From: Chrysopilus asiliformis
Lineage: Eukaryota > Arthropoda > Insecta > Diptera > Rhagionidae
Direction of reading: 5' to 3'
NCBI GenBank assembly: GCA_964034945.1
Contig: OZ035961.1
Location: 19,049,243 to 19,113,242 of the forward strand
DNA: 64,000 nt
The position numbers were made by a program, and so were the translations under genes. This document shows positions 12,501-25,295 of this stretch, one piece after another; position 1 is the first letter of the stretch; every line of letters starts with the position of its first letter. The notes under the pieces are model-generated. The model was not told the origin of the DNA, did not search any database, and worked only from the letters and a program-made list of their open reading frames with translations.

Positions 12501-15500
12501 AAATAATGCCTGCAGCTGCCCACGCGACGCGACGGTCATAGAAGACTTCACCTATTTAATGGATAAAATTAAAGCTTTAAAACAATTTGCTGTAACTAAT
12601 GGCGACAGATAACATTAATTTTGAAAAAACCCCTTGAAACTAAATTTGAAAAAAGTAAGAACTGTAGTTCTTATCGAAGTGCTTTAAATGTTCATACACA
12701 ATTTTGAGAATATCTCAAAGAGTTAATATCTCTTTAGTATTTTTAATACTAGAGCAAAATTACCCTACACGAATTTTAACATCCATGGCAACAACAAAAA
12801 TAAAGAAAATAAATTAAACATGATGAATATTGGAAAAACTCAATTTTGATTTATGGAAGAGTTATATAAAATTGAATTCAAAAGTATTTAAACAGTTTTT
12901 CTATTTGTCAGGGTCAAATTTTGTATCCGAATTTGGAAACTCTTCCACATAGGGTAAAGTCGGGTGATATGGCACTTTAGGTGATATGGCACCCTTTCAA
13001 ATTCTCCCATTGGCAACACTAGAATCAAAATCATTCTCCAAGAACTTAGTTCAGTTTCTCCAATAAGGCCGAAGTGTGAAGACCGCGAAACAAAAGCTCT
13101 TTTCATTTTGTTTTTGTGTGACAGAACAGGAAAAAAAAGTTGAAATTTTAGACGAACTACTTTTTGTTGTTTTTTGAGTGGCTGAATTTTAGTAAGTACA
13201 GTTGGAGCAAGTTTACCGTTCACAAACCAAAACAAGCAGAATCTGATGTGTTTTCGTTTGTGTGTATGAAACAGACTTGATTGAGCGCGAGTTTTCAGTA
13301 AAATATGAAAATCATTGGCGATGTGTGAAAGGAGAAATGGCACCTTTTTTCTGAGGTGATATGGAACGGGTGCCAAACCCGAGAAAACAAAAGGCTCCAA
13401 TCCTTACTTCCTCAGAAAACGTAACTAATCAAAAAAAAATCAATTACGAAAGAACGAGCGATGGTAGATGAAGCCACATCTGAAGAAGAAAATATTGCAT
13501 TACAAGACGACTCCGATAGGTTTGAAGATTTTGAGGAAAACATTTGCACTGGATGTGATGAAGACTATGCTAAGACCACTAAACCCGACGAGTGGGTTAA
13601 ATGCATTGTTTGCCATTTGTGGTCCCATGACTCATGCACATCATTTGTCAACACTTGCAACTCGTGTGGCAAAAAGGACTTAAAAAACAAGTAGGGTGCC
13701 ATATCACCTAAGGTAGGGTGCCGTATCCCCTACACTTTTGGGGGATATGGTTTTTTCAATGAATTTATATTTTGTTAAAATTTTTACTTTTTTAGGAGTG
13801 GAATCCTATTTATTTTTTATTTTTGTTTTACTAGTTGATTTTAAGAATAAAAACGTTTTTGTTTGAATCAAAAATCTCTTTTACTTTTTGGGTTATGCCG
13901 ATTTAAAAAAAAGGGTGCCATATCACCCGACTTTACCCTATTTGATTGATTGGAAATTTGGCACACCTTTTTAGTACATTTTTTTAATCAATGCTTTGTT
14001 GAGTGACTCTGAGAAAATATTTCCCTTGGGGTAATTTTAATTTTTATCAATTTGATAAAGCCTCTTTATCATACCCAAAATTGATGATGATTTTGTGAGA
14101 ATGGTCGCTATTTGTATCAGATTAATAATATTTTTCGTTGAATGTAACATGCTATATTTTAACAAATTATCTGAAAATATTTTCTGTGCATCATTTTGAA
14201 AGAAGGTTTTAGAGATCAAAATTGTTCATATATTTATATTCTTAGCAATTTTGCAAATTGCACGTATGAAAAAAAAAGATCCCCAAAGTCATAAATCCAC
14301 GAAAAAATGGGAACCAATTTCCATTTTATTTCATGTTTGTGAAAACAATCATAAATCCTTGTTTATTATTGCTTACACAATCATGAGATATGAAAAAAAA
14401 CTTTTTTCCCACGTTACATAAATTGAATATTATACTTTCAAATATTATTCTCTAAACGGTACTTTATGTGAAAATCGCAGAATATGAAAACGATTTATGT
14501 TGTGATTTAGTGTCACAGAAAAACATCATATGCCATCTTAAAGTCATAAAAAATCCAATATACGCGAAATTTAGTTCAAAAATTCATTTAAAAAAAATTC
14601 TTTCGAAAAAAAAACTACCGAAATACGTGATAACTTCTGAATCAAAAAGAAACGCAATAGTCATTTCTAGTCACTCATCGCACGATGTGTTATGTATTTA
14701 AATTTCTACCAGTGAACGGCCGAATTATCCTGGAATTCGGAAAAAAATGTCTCTTCATCCATTTGGAACAAATGAAAGAAGAAGTGAAAAATATGTACGT
14801 ATTTTATAAAAAGGAGGCCATCCATCAAAAGAATCGATCGAGGCACTTGTTGCGAAGTTTTCGCGTAGAAGGAGGCGAATGTAATCATCGCGTTAAGGAT
14901 TCAAATCATAGAAATGAGGCCAAAAATTTCGTAATTTTTCTGCTTTAAGACATTTTTCTCGTCATATTTTCTTATAGAAATCTTGTACAGCAAGGCAGTG
15001 ACAAATCGGTATTAATATTATCGGTAATGTCTTTACATGAAAACATTTATGTTTTGTATAAATACTGACGAGAGGTATTGGCAGGAATGAAAATTGATTG
15101 ATTTTTACCACAATAATGACAGGCAATCAAAATTTGTGTTGCTATCAAAATTTACAAACGGAAATTTTAAGTTTGGTCTAAACCAAACTCTAAAGTATAA
15201 TAAATTCAATCTATTGGTAATAAATTGAACAGATAAAAATCTGTCATAAATAATTTTTATCGGGGATAAATTTGTACAAATCTTTTTGAGAAACAGACAA
15301 CCAATCAATGGAACTATGAATTTCGATTGACATTGCGGTGCTATAAAATATTTAAGACCTATTTTACACACATTTCGTATAGCATAACATTTTTGCGATG
15401 TTCCTGAATACAACGAACATTAATATAATAGCATTAACAATGACATCTACTTTATGGTTTATCATTAAAAACTAAAATCCAATAGTTCCATTCACTATCC

Positions 15501-18500
15501 ATTAAAAAAGTCCATTCAAAATGTGTAAAATATTTAATGTACTTACGTAAACATTCAGTGTATCCATAAACTGGTGTATCCCATTTTCCATCTGATCCAC
15601 AAGTCCGCCTTTGATCTCCAATTAAAATAAACCCTTCATTACACTCAAATGTTACCTTTGAGCCGGGTGTAAATTTGAAATTTAATTTTCTTCCAAACCG
15701 TGGTGTTTCCAAAATACCACAAGATATTATACGCCTAAAATTAAAAGAAAACATCAGAAAAATATTTAACTGAAATTAATTTTAGGGGAGATTTCGTGAA
15801 AAATACTTTTCATTAAGAGTTCTAATGTTAACAGCACTATCGAAGTAATTTTTCGTGAAATGTGCCATATCTCTGTTGAGCGACATTCCATAATCATATC
15901 GGCATTGGTAACTCTCGCCACAAAGGTCTGTTGCTCTTTCGACGTCCATTGATCGATTTTGTGGTAAGAAATCTTTTGGTTCACGCAAGAAGATGGGCAG
16001 GAAGGATGCATTCGAAAAGTAACTCGCCATTCTGCCAAATTCTCTCGTAAAAAGTGCTGCGCCAACATTTGGCAATTCTCGATCAGCTAACATCCCTATG
16101 AATAACAAAAATATTTAAAAAAAAATACTATGAAATTATAAAAGTATTATTTGGTATTTTTCACTTTCGTAAAAATGAATTAAATAATTTATACTGCTTT
16201 TACTGCTTTTTTACCCCGAATTTTGCTTCCCAAATACATAAATTTTTAATATATTTAAAAAAAACAAAAATACAACTTACAATGTATACCAAAGTCCCTA
16301 TGAATTGATTCAAAGTTGTTTAGATTTATGTTAATTACGCGACCATCTGGTAAATTAAAATCATCGATTGGATCGAAACTCCAGTTGCCTAATAAGCCAG
16401 TTGTTTTATTCTAAAATTAGAAACAATTTATGTCAACCAAACATTATACAAATAAATTAAATGAAAACGAAGAAATGTTTTTCCAAAAGTTATAAAATGA
16501 TAATTTTACAAAAAAAATGGGTCTTGCTGCAATAGTTCCTGGCATTAGAAAGTGTTTTACGCAATATTATTAAAATATTAACAAATGACTTGGGAAAATA
16601 TTATTAGTTTTGACCATTGTTTATGTCGCGTTGCCAAAAATAATATGAGTTTGCTAATTCTTAAAATACTGCACCTGTTTTGACAATATTTTTTGGCATA
16701 TTTGATAAATTTGTGTGTTATAAACTATAATACATTACGTATTACTTTGCTCTGCTATAGAGGGAAAGTATTGTATTCATGATGGAGACCGACTCGAGAA
16801 CCGGGGCAAACAGAATCTTTCTGATCAGTACCAAATCCGTTTCAGGTAAAATTATGGGCGAAAATCGTAAAAAGGCAATTGCAATATTTCATGGAATTTC
16901 CCGATTCAAGATGGCGGAATCTAAATTCTCCCGACAAGTAGTTGCGAAAATAACTAATTTTTACAAACAATACGATACAAAAGGCTTTGGAAGAGAATAT
17001 ATAACATTACGAGGTTTTTATTTTCGTCTGTTCTTCTGTTTCAGCCTTTTCAATTTCACATATTGCATTAATTGCAAGAGCGGCGACTAGGTGTTTTCTT
17101 TTCAACGCCATCTTGAGAAATAAAATTTCAAGAGATTTTCGGCCCAGCTGTCAAAAAAATCTCATTGCGTTGAGATATTTCTTGGGATAAAAAATTGTTA
17201 ATCAAGACTCGGTGTTAGCTCTACAAGAAATACTCGCCATTGGAACGCATTTGTAACATATTGGTACTTACAGAATTTAGTACAGAATCACGGAAGGCAA
17301 AACCGTAAAAAGCATCTCCTAAAAAATCACGTTTTTCGAGTTTGACACTTTTCGCAAATGAGCGATATGTAATATTGTGGAAATGTTAAAGCAGCAAATT
17401 TAGAATATTGGCACAATTTAGAATAGATTAAAAATTCTGATTTAAAAATCTTAGAAAATTAGCGCCGCATAACGAATTTTTATCGCTAACAAAAAATTGA
17501 GCGTCATATAACGAGACGCCTTAAATCGAGAGATAGCTGTTTTTGATTCGAAAATAGAAAAAAATTAGAGCAGTTCGAAATATAAAATGTAAAAGATCCC
17601 TCGTTAATAAACCCTAGTCAAAGTAATATCGTTGTGTTTTAATTTTGGATGCCTCCTACACATATTTTTTAACTCTATTCTATTTCTATGAATTTATCAA
17701 CATATTTTCTATAAACTCAACATTTTTTCCATCTCCAAATTATTTTTGCTTATAAAAGGTCCATATTTCTATATAACAACCCAATCTAGAAGTAAAAAAA
17801 AAATCTATAGATAAACAGCCATACTTACAATATAAGACCAAGGAGTATAAACTCGAGCCGTCATGAATCCCTGATTTTCGACTACCTCCACCCCAACACC
17901 GGACGTATACATGATGACAACTTCGGATTGATTGAGAATGTAGGACGGTGTGTAAACCGTAACACCATCGAAATATTGGTATTTCAAACTCTGCCTGTCG
18001 AAATAGACCCTCTGACCATTTGCGAACACATCCAAACGGTATCTCCATTGGGCCTGTGGTGGCCGTAATCGGACCTCAATTATAGTTGATGTATTGCCAC
18101 GTGTAGCAATTGACGTTAGCATCGTTGCCCGCACCGTGCCATAGAAGTTTCGTGGAACCTGTTCGAATCGTCCTTGCACTTCGAATCGCTCTTTGCCATC
18201 ATTACCACGAGCTAATACAAATTCACCCATGCCATTGAAGGTGTAATGTAAATTATCGAAGGTAACGAAATGAGGATCTCCAAATACAGCAGCTACACCT
18301 GGAGACTGGTACGCCACACAGTCCTGTGATGGTCTTCTTTCAAAGCGGAAAGTTTCACATCCGACCGCTTGCTCATGTTGCCAATAGCAGCAGGAATAGT
18401 ACGGGCGAACATCATGGAACCAAGTGGACAAAGTCGGCACCTTATTGGCTTCATTCCACGGTAAACGGCCGACGTTGTGGTTACGGCGAGGACGAGAGCC

Positions 18501-21500
18501 CCACATTTGATCATAGGAAAGCATCAGGTACCCATGCCGGTCATAGCAACATTGCTGCTCAGATCCCTGGGGACTAATTCATCAAATGAATGAATAAAAT
18601 CATCGGGACGGTGAGGAAAAACAACAAAAAGTAAATTTTATATTAAGAAACTTTTGACCATATTACCAGAGGAATAACCATTTTCGAATTAAAACTTACC
18701 TAGGCTGACCACTTCGGACACAATGAATGGCACCCTCATGATGTAGACATCCCGGATTCGCATCCTTATCACAATCGAAGTCTGGCATGAAGCGACCCTT
18801 GTCATAAACAGCATGTTCCAGTGTACACGGACACAAAGGTAGTTCAGCAGCAAAGTTCCTATATTTTATGAAATTGAAAATTTTAATCATGATTTTTAGC
18901 TTGATTTTTTTTTGTGTTTAGATTTTTTTTTTTTTTGCACTCGCAATTAGAATTTCACATAAAAAATTACATCAAAATACCATTTACTTAACCCTGAAAC
19001 CATTATAAATATTGTTAACTGCCACTTAAATGATAGCACCATATACCGAAAATTTCTTTATTATCCTGTGAAACATTACAAAACAATCAATCAAGTGTAC
19101 CTGAGAAATCGGTCCGACCTTATCCAATTATCGCAAAGTGCCCGGGGCCATTGGGATCCATGAATTCTCTCCCATTGCGGGCCAAAATACCATCCAAGCG
19201 GAATCGGTTTAGACCATAATACACTGTAAGGGAGATTAATTCAATTTTAGTTATCGATTTTCAATTCTCTCAACTACGATTATACTAATACTATACCATA
19301 CAATAAAAACAATTCGTTGTACATACAATAAAACCGAAAATTTTCCCAAAATGTTATAAAAGCCAATTGTACGAAATATCCACCCACCAAACTGATAGCG
19401 AAACCCTTAAAAGTATATTTTAGATATTTTGAGGTTAACAGATACTGTTGGGAAATATCCAATATGAAAAATTACCGTAGGCTAGTAAATAAGGATATGG
19501 AAATGCGATTTTTCAATTCCCTAGCCATAAATCTTTCCAACATAACGAAATTGGTAATAAATTTCACATTTTATTTTGTTTCATCTACAACGATTCTCTT
19601 TCCTTTTTTTATCACAAGGAATTTTCTTGGCCTCGAACTCAAGGGAGTCTTTTATCCAATCGCGGAGGAGTTAAAAAAGATATTAGTGTATTTTCTTATC
19701 CGAGGCTCAATTATGCAGAAATTTGAATTATTCGGAAGTTTATACGCATTCAAATATTGTAGAAAAGACTGAAAATCGATTTTTCAAATAGAAAGTTCAC
19801 ACACCATTAACACGTTGAACGCCGCACGAAATACCAAAAAAGCCAATATTTTTTCTAAGCAAAAAACATTGTAAGGATTTTCACATTATCTTTACATTAG
19901 TCGATTGTTAATACGCATGATTGTCAATTTTATGCGTCTTTCAAAAGCAATGTCAGAAGAGTCAGTTGAGAAGCAGGAGCAAGAGGTCCAACTGCACAAA
20001 GATAAAAGTTGTTACATATTTGGAAGACTTAGTATTTCAGAAGCATTTTGTTATGGGATATAAAAGAAGACAAAAAAAAACATTAGAAAGGCTACGATTG
20101 CCAAGGTCCAATCGTCAAAAACTCTTTTGAAAGCCGACAAAATTTTTATTAACCCTGTCACGTTCGATCTTACTTATAATTAACTTTTTATAGAATTTTT
20201 CATACAAAAGTAAAAGTAAAATTTCATATTTTGCTTTTTCAAGACTTAAGAATAATAAACGACAAAAAAAACTCTAACTGCAGGGAAAAAGTCGGGCATG
20301 AAAGGGTTAAAAACAATTCAATTGTATGGGGGAAGGAAGAAAGGAGTGACCCAATTGAAATTTGATGTATGGAAGAATTATGTGAAATCATATTCTAAAC
20401 AAATTTGGCCTCTATAATGTTTTTTTCAAAACAATGCCCCGTTTTCGAGAAAATCGCAAAAAGAAGATTCCATTTGTATGGGGACTATAATAAAGTAACA
20501 TTTCGAACCGGGTAGCTTTTAACACTTTTAATTTAAAAAAAAAATTTAACTTTAATTAATGAAAATATTCGCCTGTGGCGCATTTGTTTTTATTCAGTTT
20601 AGCTCAAATTTTCCAAGTACGCTTTTGTATGATTTCGATCAGAAAATGATTTCGATTTAAAAAAAACTCCTTTAGAGGATGCAGGATTTGTCACTTTTAT
20701 TACAAAATGGATTTCTTTTCAAATCAATTTTGTGAAACTAATTTGATTAACAATTTAATAACGTTTTTGATTTAAGAATTCAATTTCATTCATGCGTTTG
20801 ATTGAATTTATTGATTCAATAAACAAAACCTTCACTTTTTCCACAAAATTACATAAAAGTTCTTGTCCGCTACAAAAAAAATGTATAAAATTCCTTTAAT
20901 AGCACATTCCTATTTCAATTTTAGCCTATGAAAAATGACATCAATTAAAATTTATTCAAAATGCAAATTGATGAATGAAATCTCTGAATGATGGCTCATA
21001 ATTAAGCCGAATAGACATGATTTGGATGTGCAAAATTAATTAATATTTGAAATTAGCAGCTATATTAAGTAACAAATTAATTTAATAGCCAGCTATACTT
21101 TGCCTTGGGGCTTCTCTGTGCTATCCAAGCACACAATATCATGTCAGCGAAATACTAGTATTTTGCTTAAAGTACCAACACCACCAACTTTTGGAGGGTG
21201 AAATTTAATTGACAGTTAAGACGGGCGAATTTAATTTGATGATAATCAAGTTTAATTGTTGCTATTCAGGAAAAAAATGTAAAGAATTTTTGCTCGTAGT
21301 TAGGATGGAAATATTAAAATGTCACATCTGTGTGTAATTTATTTTTGATGATATAAAAATCCCTCCCATAAAAATTATAATCCAGAAAAATTGACAAAAA
21401 ATCACTACATAAATAAAGTTGTCAAGAAATGGCGGTTGTTAGTTTTTTATTATTATTATTATTTTATGCTGTTTGAGAAGGGAAATTGAAAATTTGTTTA

Positions 21501-24500
21501 ATTAGACTTTTGCTTATTTTAATAATGCTGTGAGAAATAATCTTAGGAACTACTACTTACGGACTGATGCGTAATCCTGAGAAGTCTTCTGGATTCGTAA
21601 GATTAATTTGCAAAAATCCAAACTGCATATCATTATTAATATTATTTTTATTTCTATATGATCCGGGTGTGATTGTGTAGGTTCCGGTGTTGGTTATATC
21701 TGCCACTAAAGTGTCGATGTACTGCAATTCGGGCCTGAAATGAAAATAGATAAATTTCATTGCATGGAATTTAACCAGAAGCTATAAAATTAATCTATCC
21801 TATGTAATAAAATCTTACCGAATGGTTTTCTCTCTGTAGCCCCAAAGTGAAATTCTAACACCAGCGTTCAAATTCGCGGTTAAATTGAATTTCTCCCAAG
21901 AGATTTGAATTTGCGCTGGATTCTTCTGGTATACATCGTTGGTTTCGAAATGGATGCGTTCAGTTGCGGTCGCAGGGGTTTCTAAACAAGTAAAACATAT
22001 TTGTAACATGCAAAATCAATTCCATTGTGAAAGCCCTATTAATTTGAATCTCGTATACTGCTATTAGGAGATTTATTTACCAACATCACGTACGCAAATT
22101 AGGAGAAATAGCTGAACTGTATCAACATTTTAATGCAGTCACAAAGCGGAAGTACTTACCAACAAAGAACAGTCCACGCCATTTGAATCTCTCGGTACCC
22201 ACAGAAATCTGGAATCTCACATAGCCTTGAGCTTTAAGGAACGGTTGTACGCAAATGGCACGATTGCTGTCGACAACATGGGCGACTACTTCCTCCGTAT
22301 CGAACTGACACACGACCCGGATATTGGGATCAAAGCAGGGTCCTGTAATGTTCACAACAGTTCCACCCAACATATTACCGGATTCTGGTGCAAATACCAA
22401 AGGTAAATGTGATGCATCTACAAACAGAATAATTCATTCTGGTTTCAGTAAGAAAAGCTAATAACCATGTGGAGTCAAATATTTGGACAAATGAAAGCCC
22501 AAAAATAATACCAAAATCAAACATAACATAAATGGAAAGGGAATTTGATTAGATGCTATACCGATATCTTTATTGCATGTTCCCAACATGATTTTCTCAT
22601 CTATACGGAATATATGACGTCCTGGAAAACCGTTTGCCCATCCTCGGCCCGTCAAATCACGTAGAACTGATGCCTGACTGTAGGGTTTATATTCGTATGC
22701 TTGTGTTCCGTTGCCACCATTGAAACCAATCTGGAAAAAAGAAAAAGCAATTTCTGTATAAATCCGATTAATTTTTCTCCCCATTTGAGATGTGCTTGAA
22801 TTCGGATCACGACCAGTCCAGCCCTGGATTTAGGTAATCCATGATGAAATTCGGAAGATAACCGGCACACGTATCTCGTGGAAATCAATATGTTTTATAA
22901 TTACTATAGGAATCAAAATTTTTTATAAGCTTGTTTCGGTGTTTCGCAATAAACGTGAATTGATCAGCGCCTGTGTGTATACCGGTTGGAATTTTTGAGT
23001 GGTTTATAAAGATCTAACACACATTTTAAAAAAAAAGTAGTTTTTTAGAAACATTTTCGTGTAAGCACACCCGATTTTAACTTTTATGAACAAAAAATAA
23101 TAAAAATCCATGCAAGAAACAGGCCCCAAGTCGATTTAAGAGCAGACATCTCTGAGCTATTTGTAGGAGGAAATGTTCTAATGTGAAAACATCCACAAAA
23201 ATAATATGAAACTATGTTGGGCAACGTTTTCCATACAAACGGCTGCAACCGGTGCAGTAGCGTTTGTGGGTAACGTTGCTCTGCATAACTCTAGAACACG
23301 CCTATTGTACAGAAGTCGTAGACCCAAATTAAACCTGGGTTTACCAAACCCAATTTTAAATAAAATGCGAAAACCGACCACTGGAGGTAATTGGGTTGGG
23401 AATCTCCCCAAAATTTCACGCAGCAACACAACAATTTGACAACCACAGGAGTTAGAAAGGTGTAAAGCAATAGTTTTTATTTTGTTCAGATGTTTACATA
23501 TTTTCAAATATAGCAATGATTTTATGTTATACTTTCGGCCAATAAATTCTTGCTAATACTTAGTTACACATACCCTTTCGGCCAATAAATTCTTGCTAAT
23601 ACTTAGTTACACATACTCGTAATTTAAACTAAAAAGCTGTAAACTGGGTTTAGTATTGGGATGAATAGAACTTTACAGCCCTGTACGGCATGGAAAATGC
23701 AGAATGTCATGTAGACATCGGTTTTGTCATCGTTGCTGCAAAACTTCTTACCGACCGGTGGAAAAAGTGCAAATGACAACCAACATATATCAGTTTAAAC
23801 CAATTAAATCCAACAGCTGGATCCTTGTCATCCTGGGTTTTCAAACAAACACCATCGAAAAACTGAAACTCTCCTCAGTTCAATTAAATTATGCTTTAGC
23901 AGTAGTAACAAGAAAATGCCCCAGAATGCCATCGTCATCGTGATTTTCTATCCAACACATGTGATAACGTACTGGAGTGTATATGAGTGATCGTAGGGAC
24001 TGCGTATGAATCCTTGTAACTTAAATCAACGACTAGGAACACATATATCAACGTACATTATCTATACACAATTACAATATAGGATATATCTCTGAATCTT
24101 CAGTAAGTGATATTTTATACACTGCGGGAGTGCCTAGAATCATATCAAATAAAATAGATACTCACGAATGCTGGGACACCACCTTCACCTTTTGTTGTAT
24201 CTCCACCGGCTTCAGTATGAGACGACCAGTTTATGATGGCGTAATTGAAAATTGCGTACGTGTATACTTCATCGGTAGCCAGGACCAATTGAAAGGAATT
24301 TGTCTGAAAATTGAAAAACAAAAAAAAACCCATTGATTACACTTGCTATATAATATATCTACGTATGTGTACATTTAACTTATGTTACATACATACGAAT
24401 AAAAACATCAAAAAATCTGTAATAAAATCAGGCGGAAAAAACAATTTACAACCAAAGTTTACAAAGAATTTACTGAGATTTGGAAGATTGAAACGAAAAT

Positions 24501-25258
24501 TGGAAAAGTTCTGCTTTGTCACCTGATTTTTGATGACATTATCTAAATCGTGACTGTTGCCAAGTTGATTAGATGCGATCTATGTGAATTACCTTTGCAA
24601 AAAACCAGGATAAAGGAAATTGAAAAATAATTACTTGACATATGAATATGGATAAAGGGCCGGATTTATCAAACTTGCTGATGGTTTATGAAAGCCTCTT
24701 AACCAATTATAGATTTTTGCTAAAAGTTATTACAACTTTACGTAAAGTTTTGTTGGCTATCGGCATTACAATACTGGATTGTATATGAAAAAATTCTCAT
24801 CTAACAACACATACTATCATAATTTGTTTTCCCATAAACAATAAAAGGAAAATATACTAATAAAACAACATTAATTTTTAGATGTAATTACGATAATAAT
24901 GATACAATGTAATTTTTCATTACACTAACAATATAATTAACAATTATGGTTATAATTAGCTAATCCCAAACACTGAATAATGTAGGGAAATTACAAAAAG
25001 CTTCTTACTTTAAGAATATATCCACATATTATGAATGCTTGTATGTTTTGTCAGAATTTAATCCTGTATTAAAAATAAATTAACTTAAATCTGGTTAGCC
25101 TTGAGCTTTGTCGGTTAGTGAGTAAATATTAATTGCATATTTTCAAGAAAATAACATCGTAAAGCAGAATAAAATTGGCAGACGTATGTCTGTCTGTCTG
25201 CCTGCCTGCCTGCCTGCCTGTCTGCCTGTCTGCCTGTCTGCCTGTCTGCCTGTCTGCC

Positions 25259-25295
<37 letters not shown>

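Larger units (their letters stand above)
12552..15546. other. mesh intron 15
   Basis: About 3 kb. It holds the pogo-like element at 12952-13938, inserted in an older repeat. In 13980-15540 I saw only AT-rich sequence and short unsupported frames. Confidence 0.55.

Noticed and set aside
12888..13400. A 170-residue minus-strand open frame in the pogo-like element
   Set aside because: Runs across the element end and the 24-bp TIR into flanking repeat; no transposase motif seen.
16779..17090. A 103-residue plus-strand frame in mesh intron 12
   Set aside because: No recognisable domain and low-complexity end; a minus-strand frame starting MALKRKHL overlaps it. Probably decayed TE sequence, not supportable as a gene.
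17271..17317. A 47-base segment with AG and GT borders inside mesh intron 12 that looks like a small exon
   Set aside because: Its length is not a multiple of three, and joining it in phase 0 gives a stop. Exons 12 and 13 join directly in phase 0 (WSYI then [10 protein letters not shown]).
19464..19772. A 102-residue plus-strand frame in mesh intron 9
   Set aside because: AT-driven composition, no family resemblance, no splice context.
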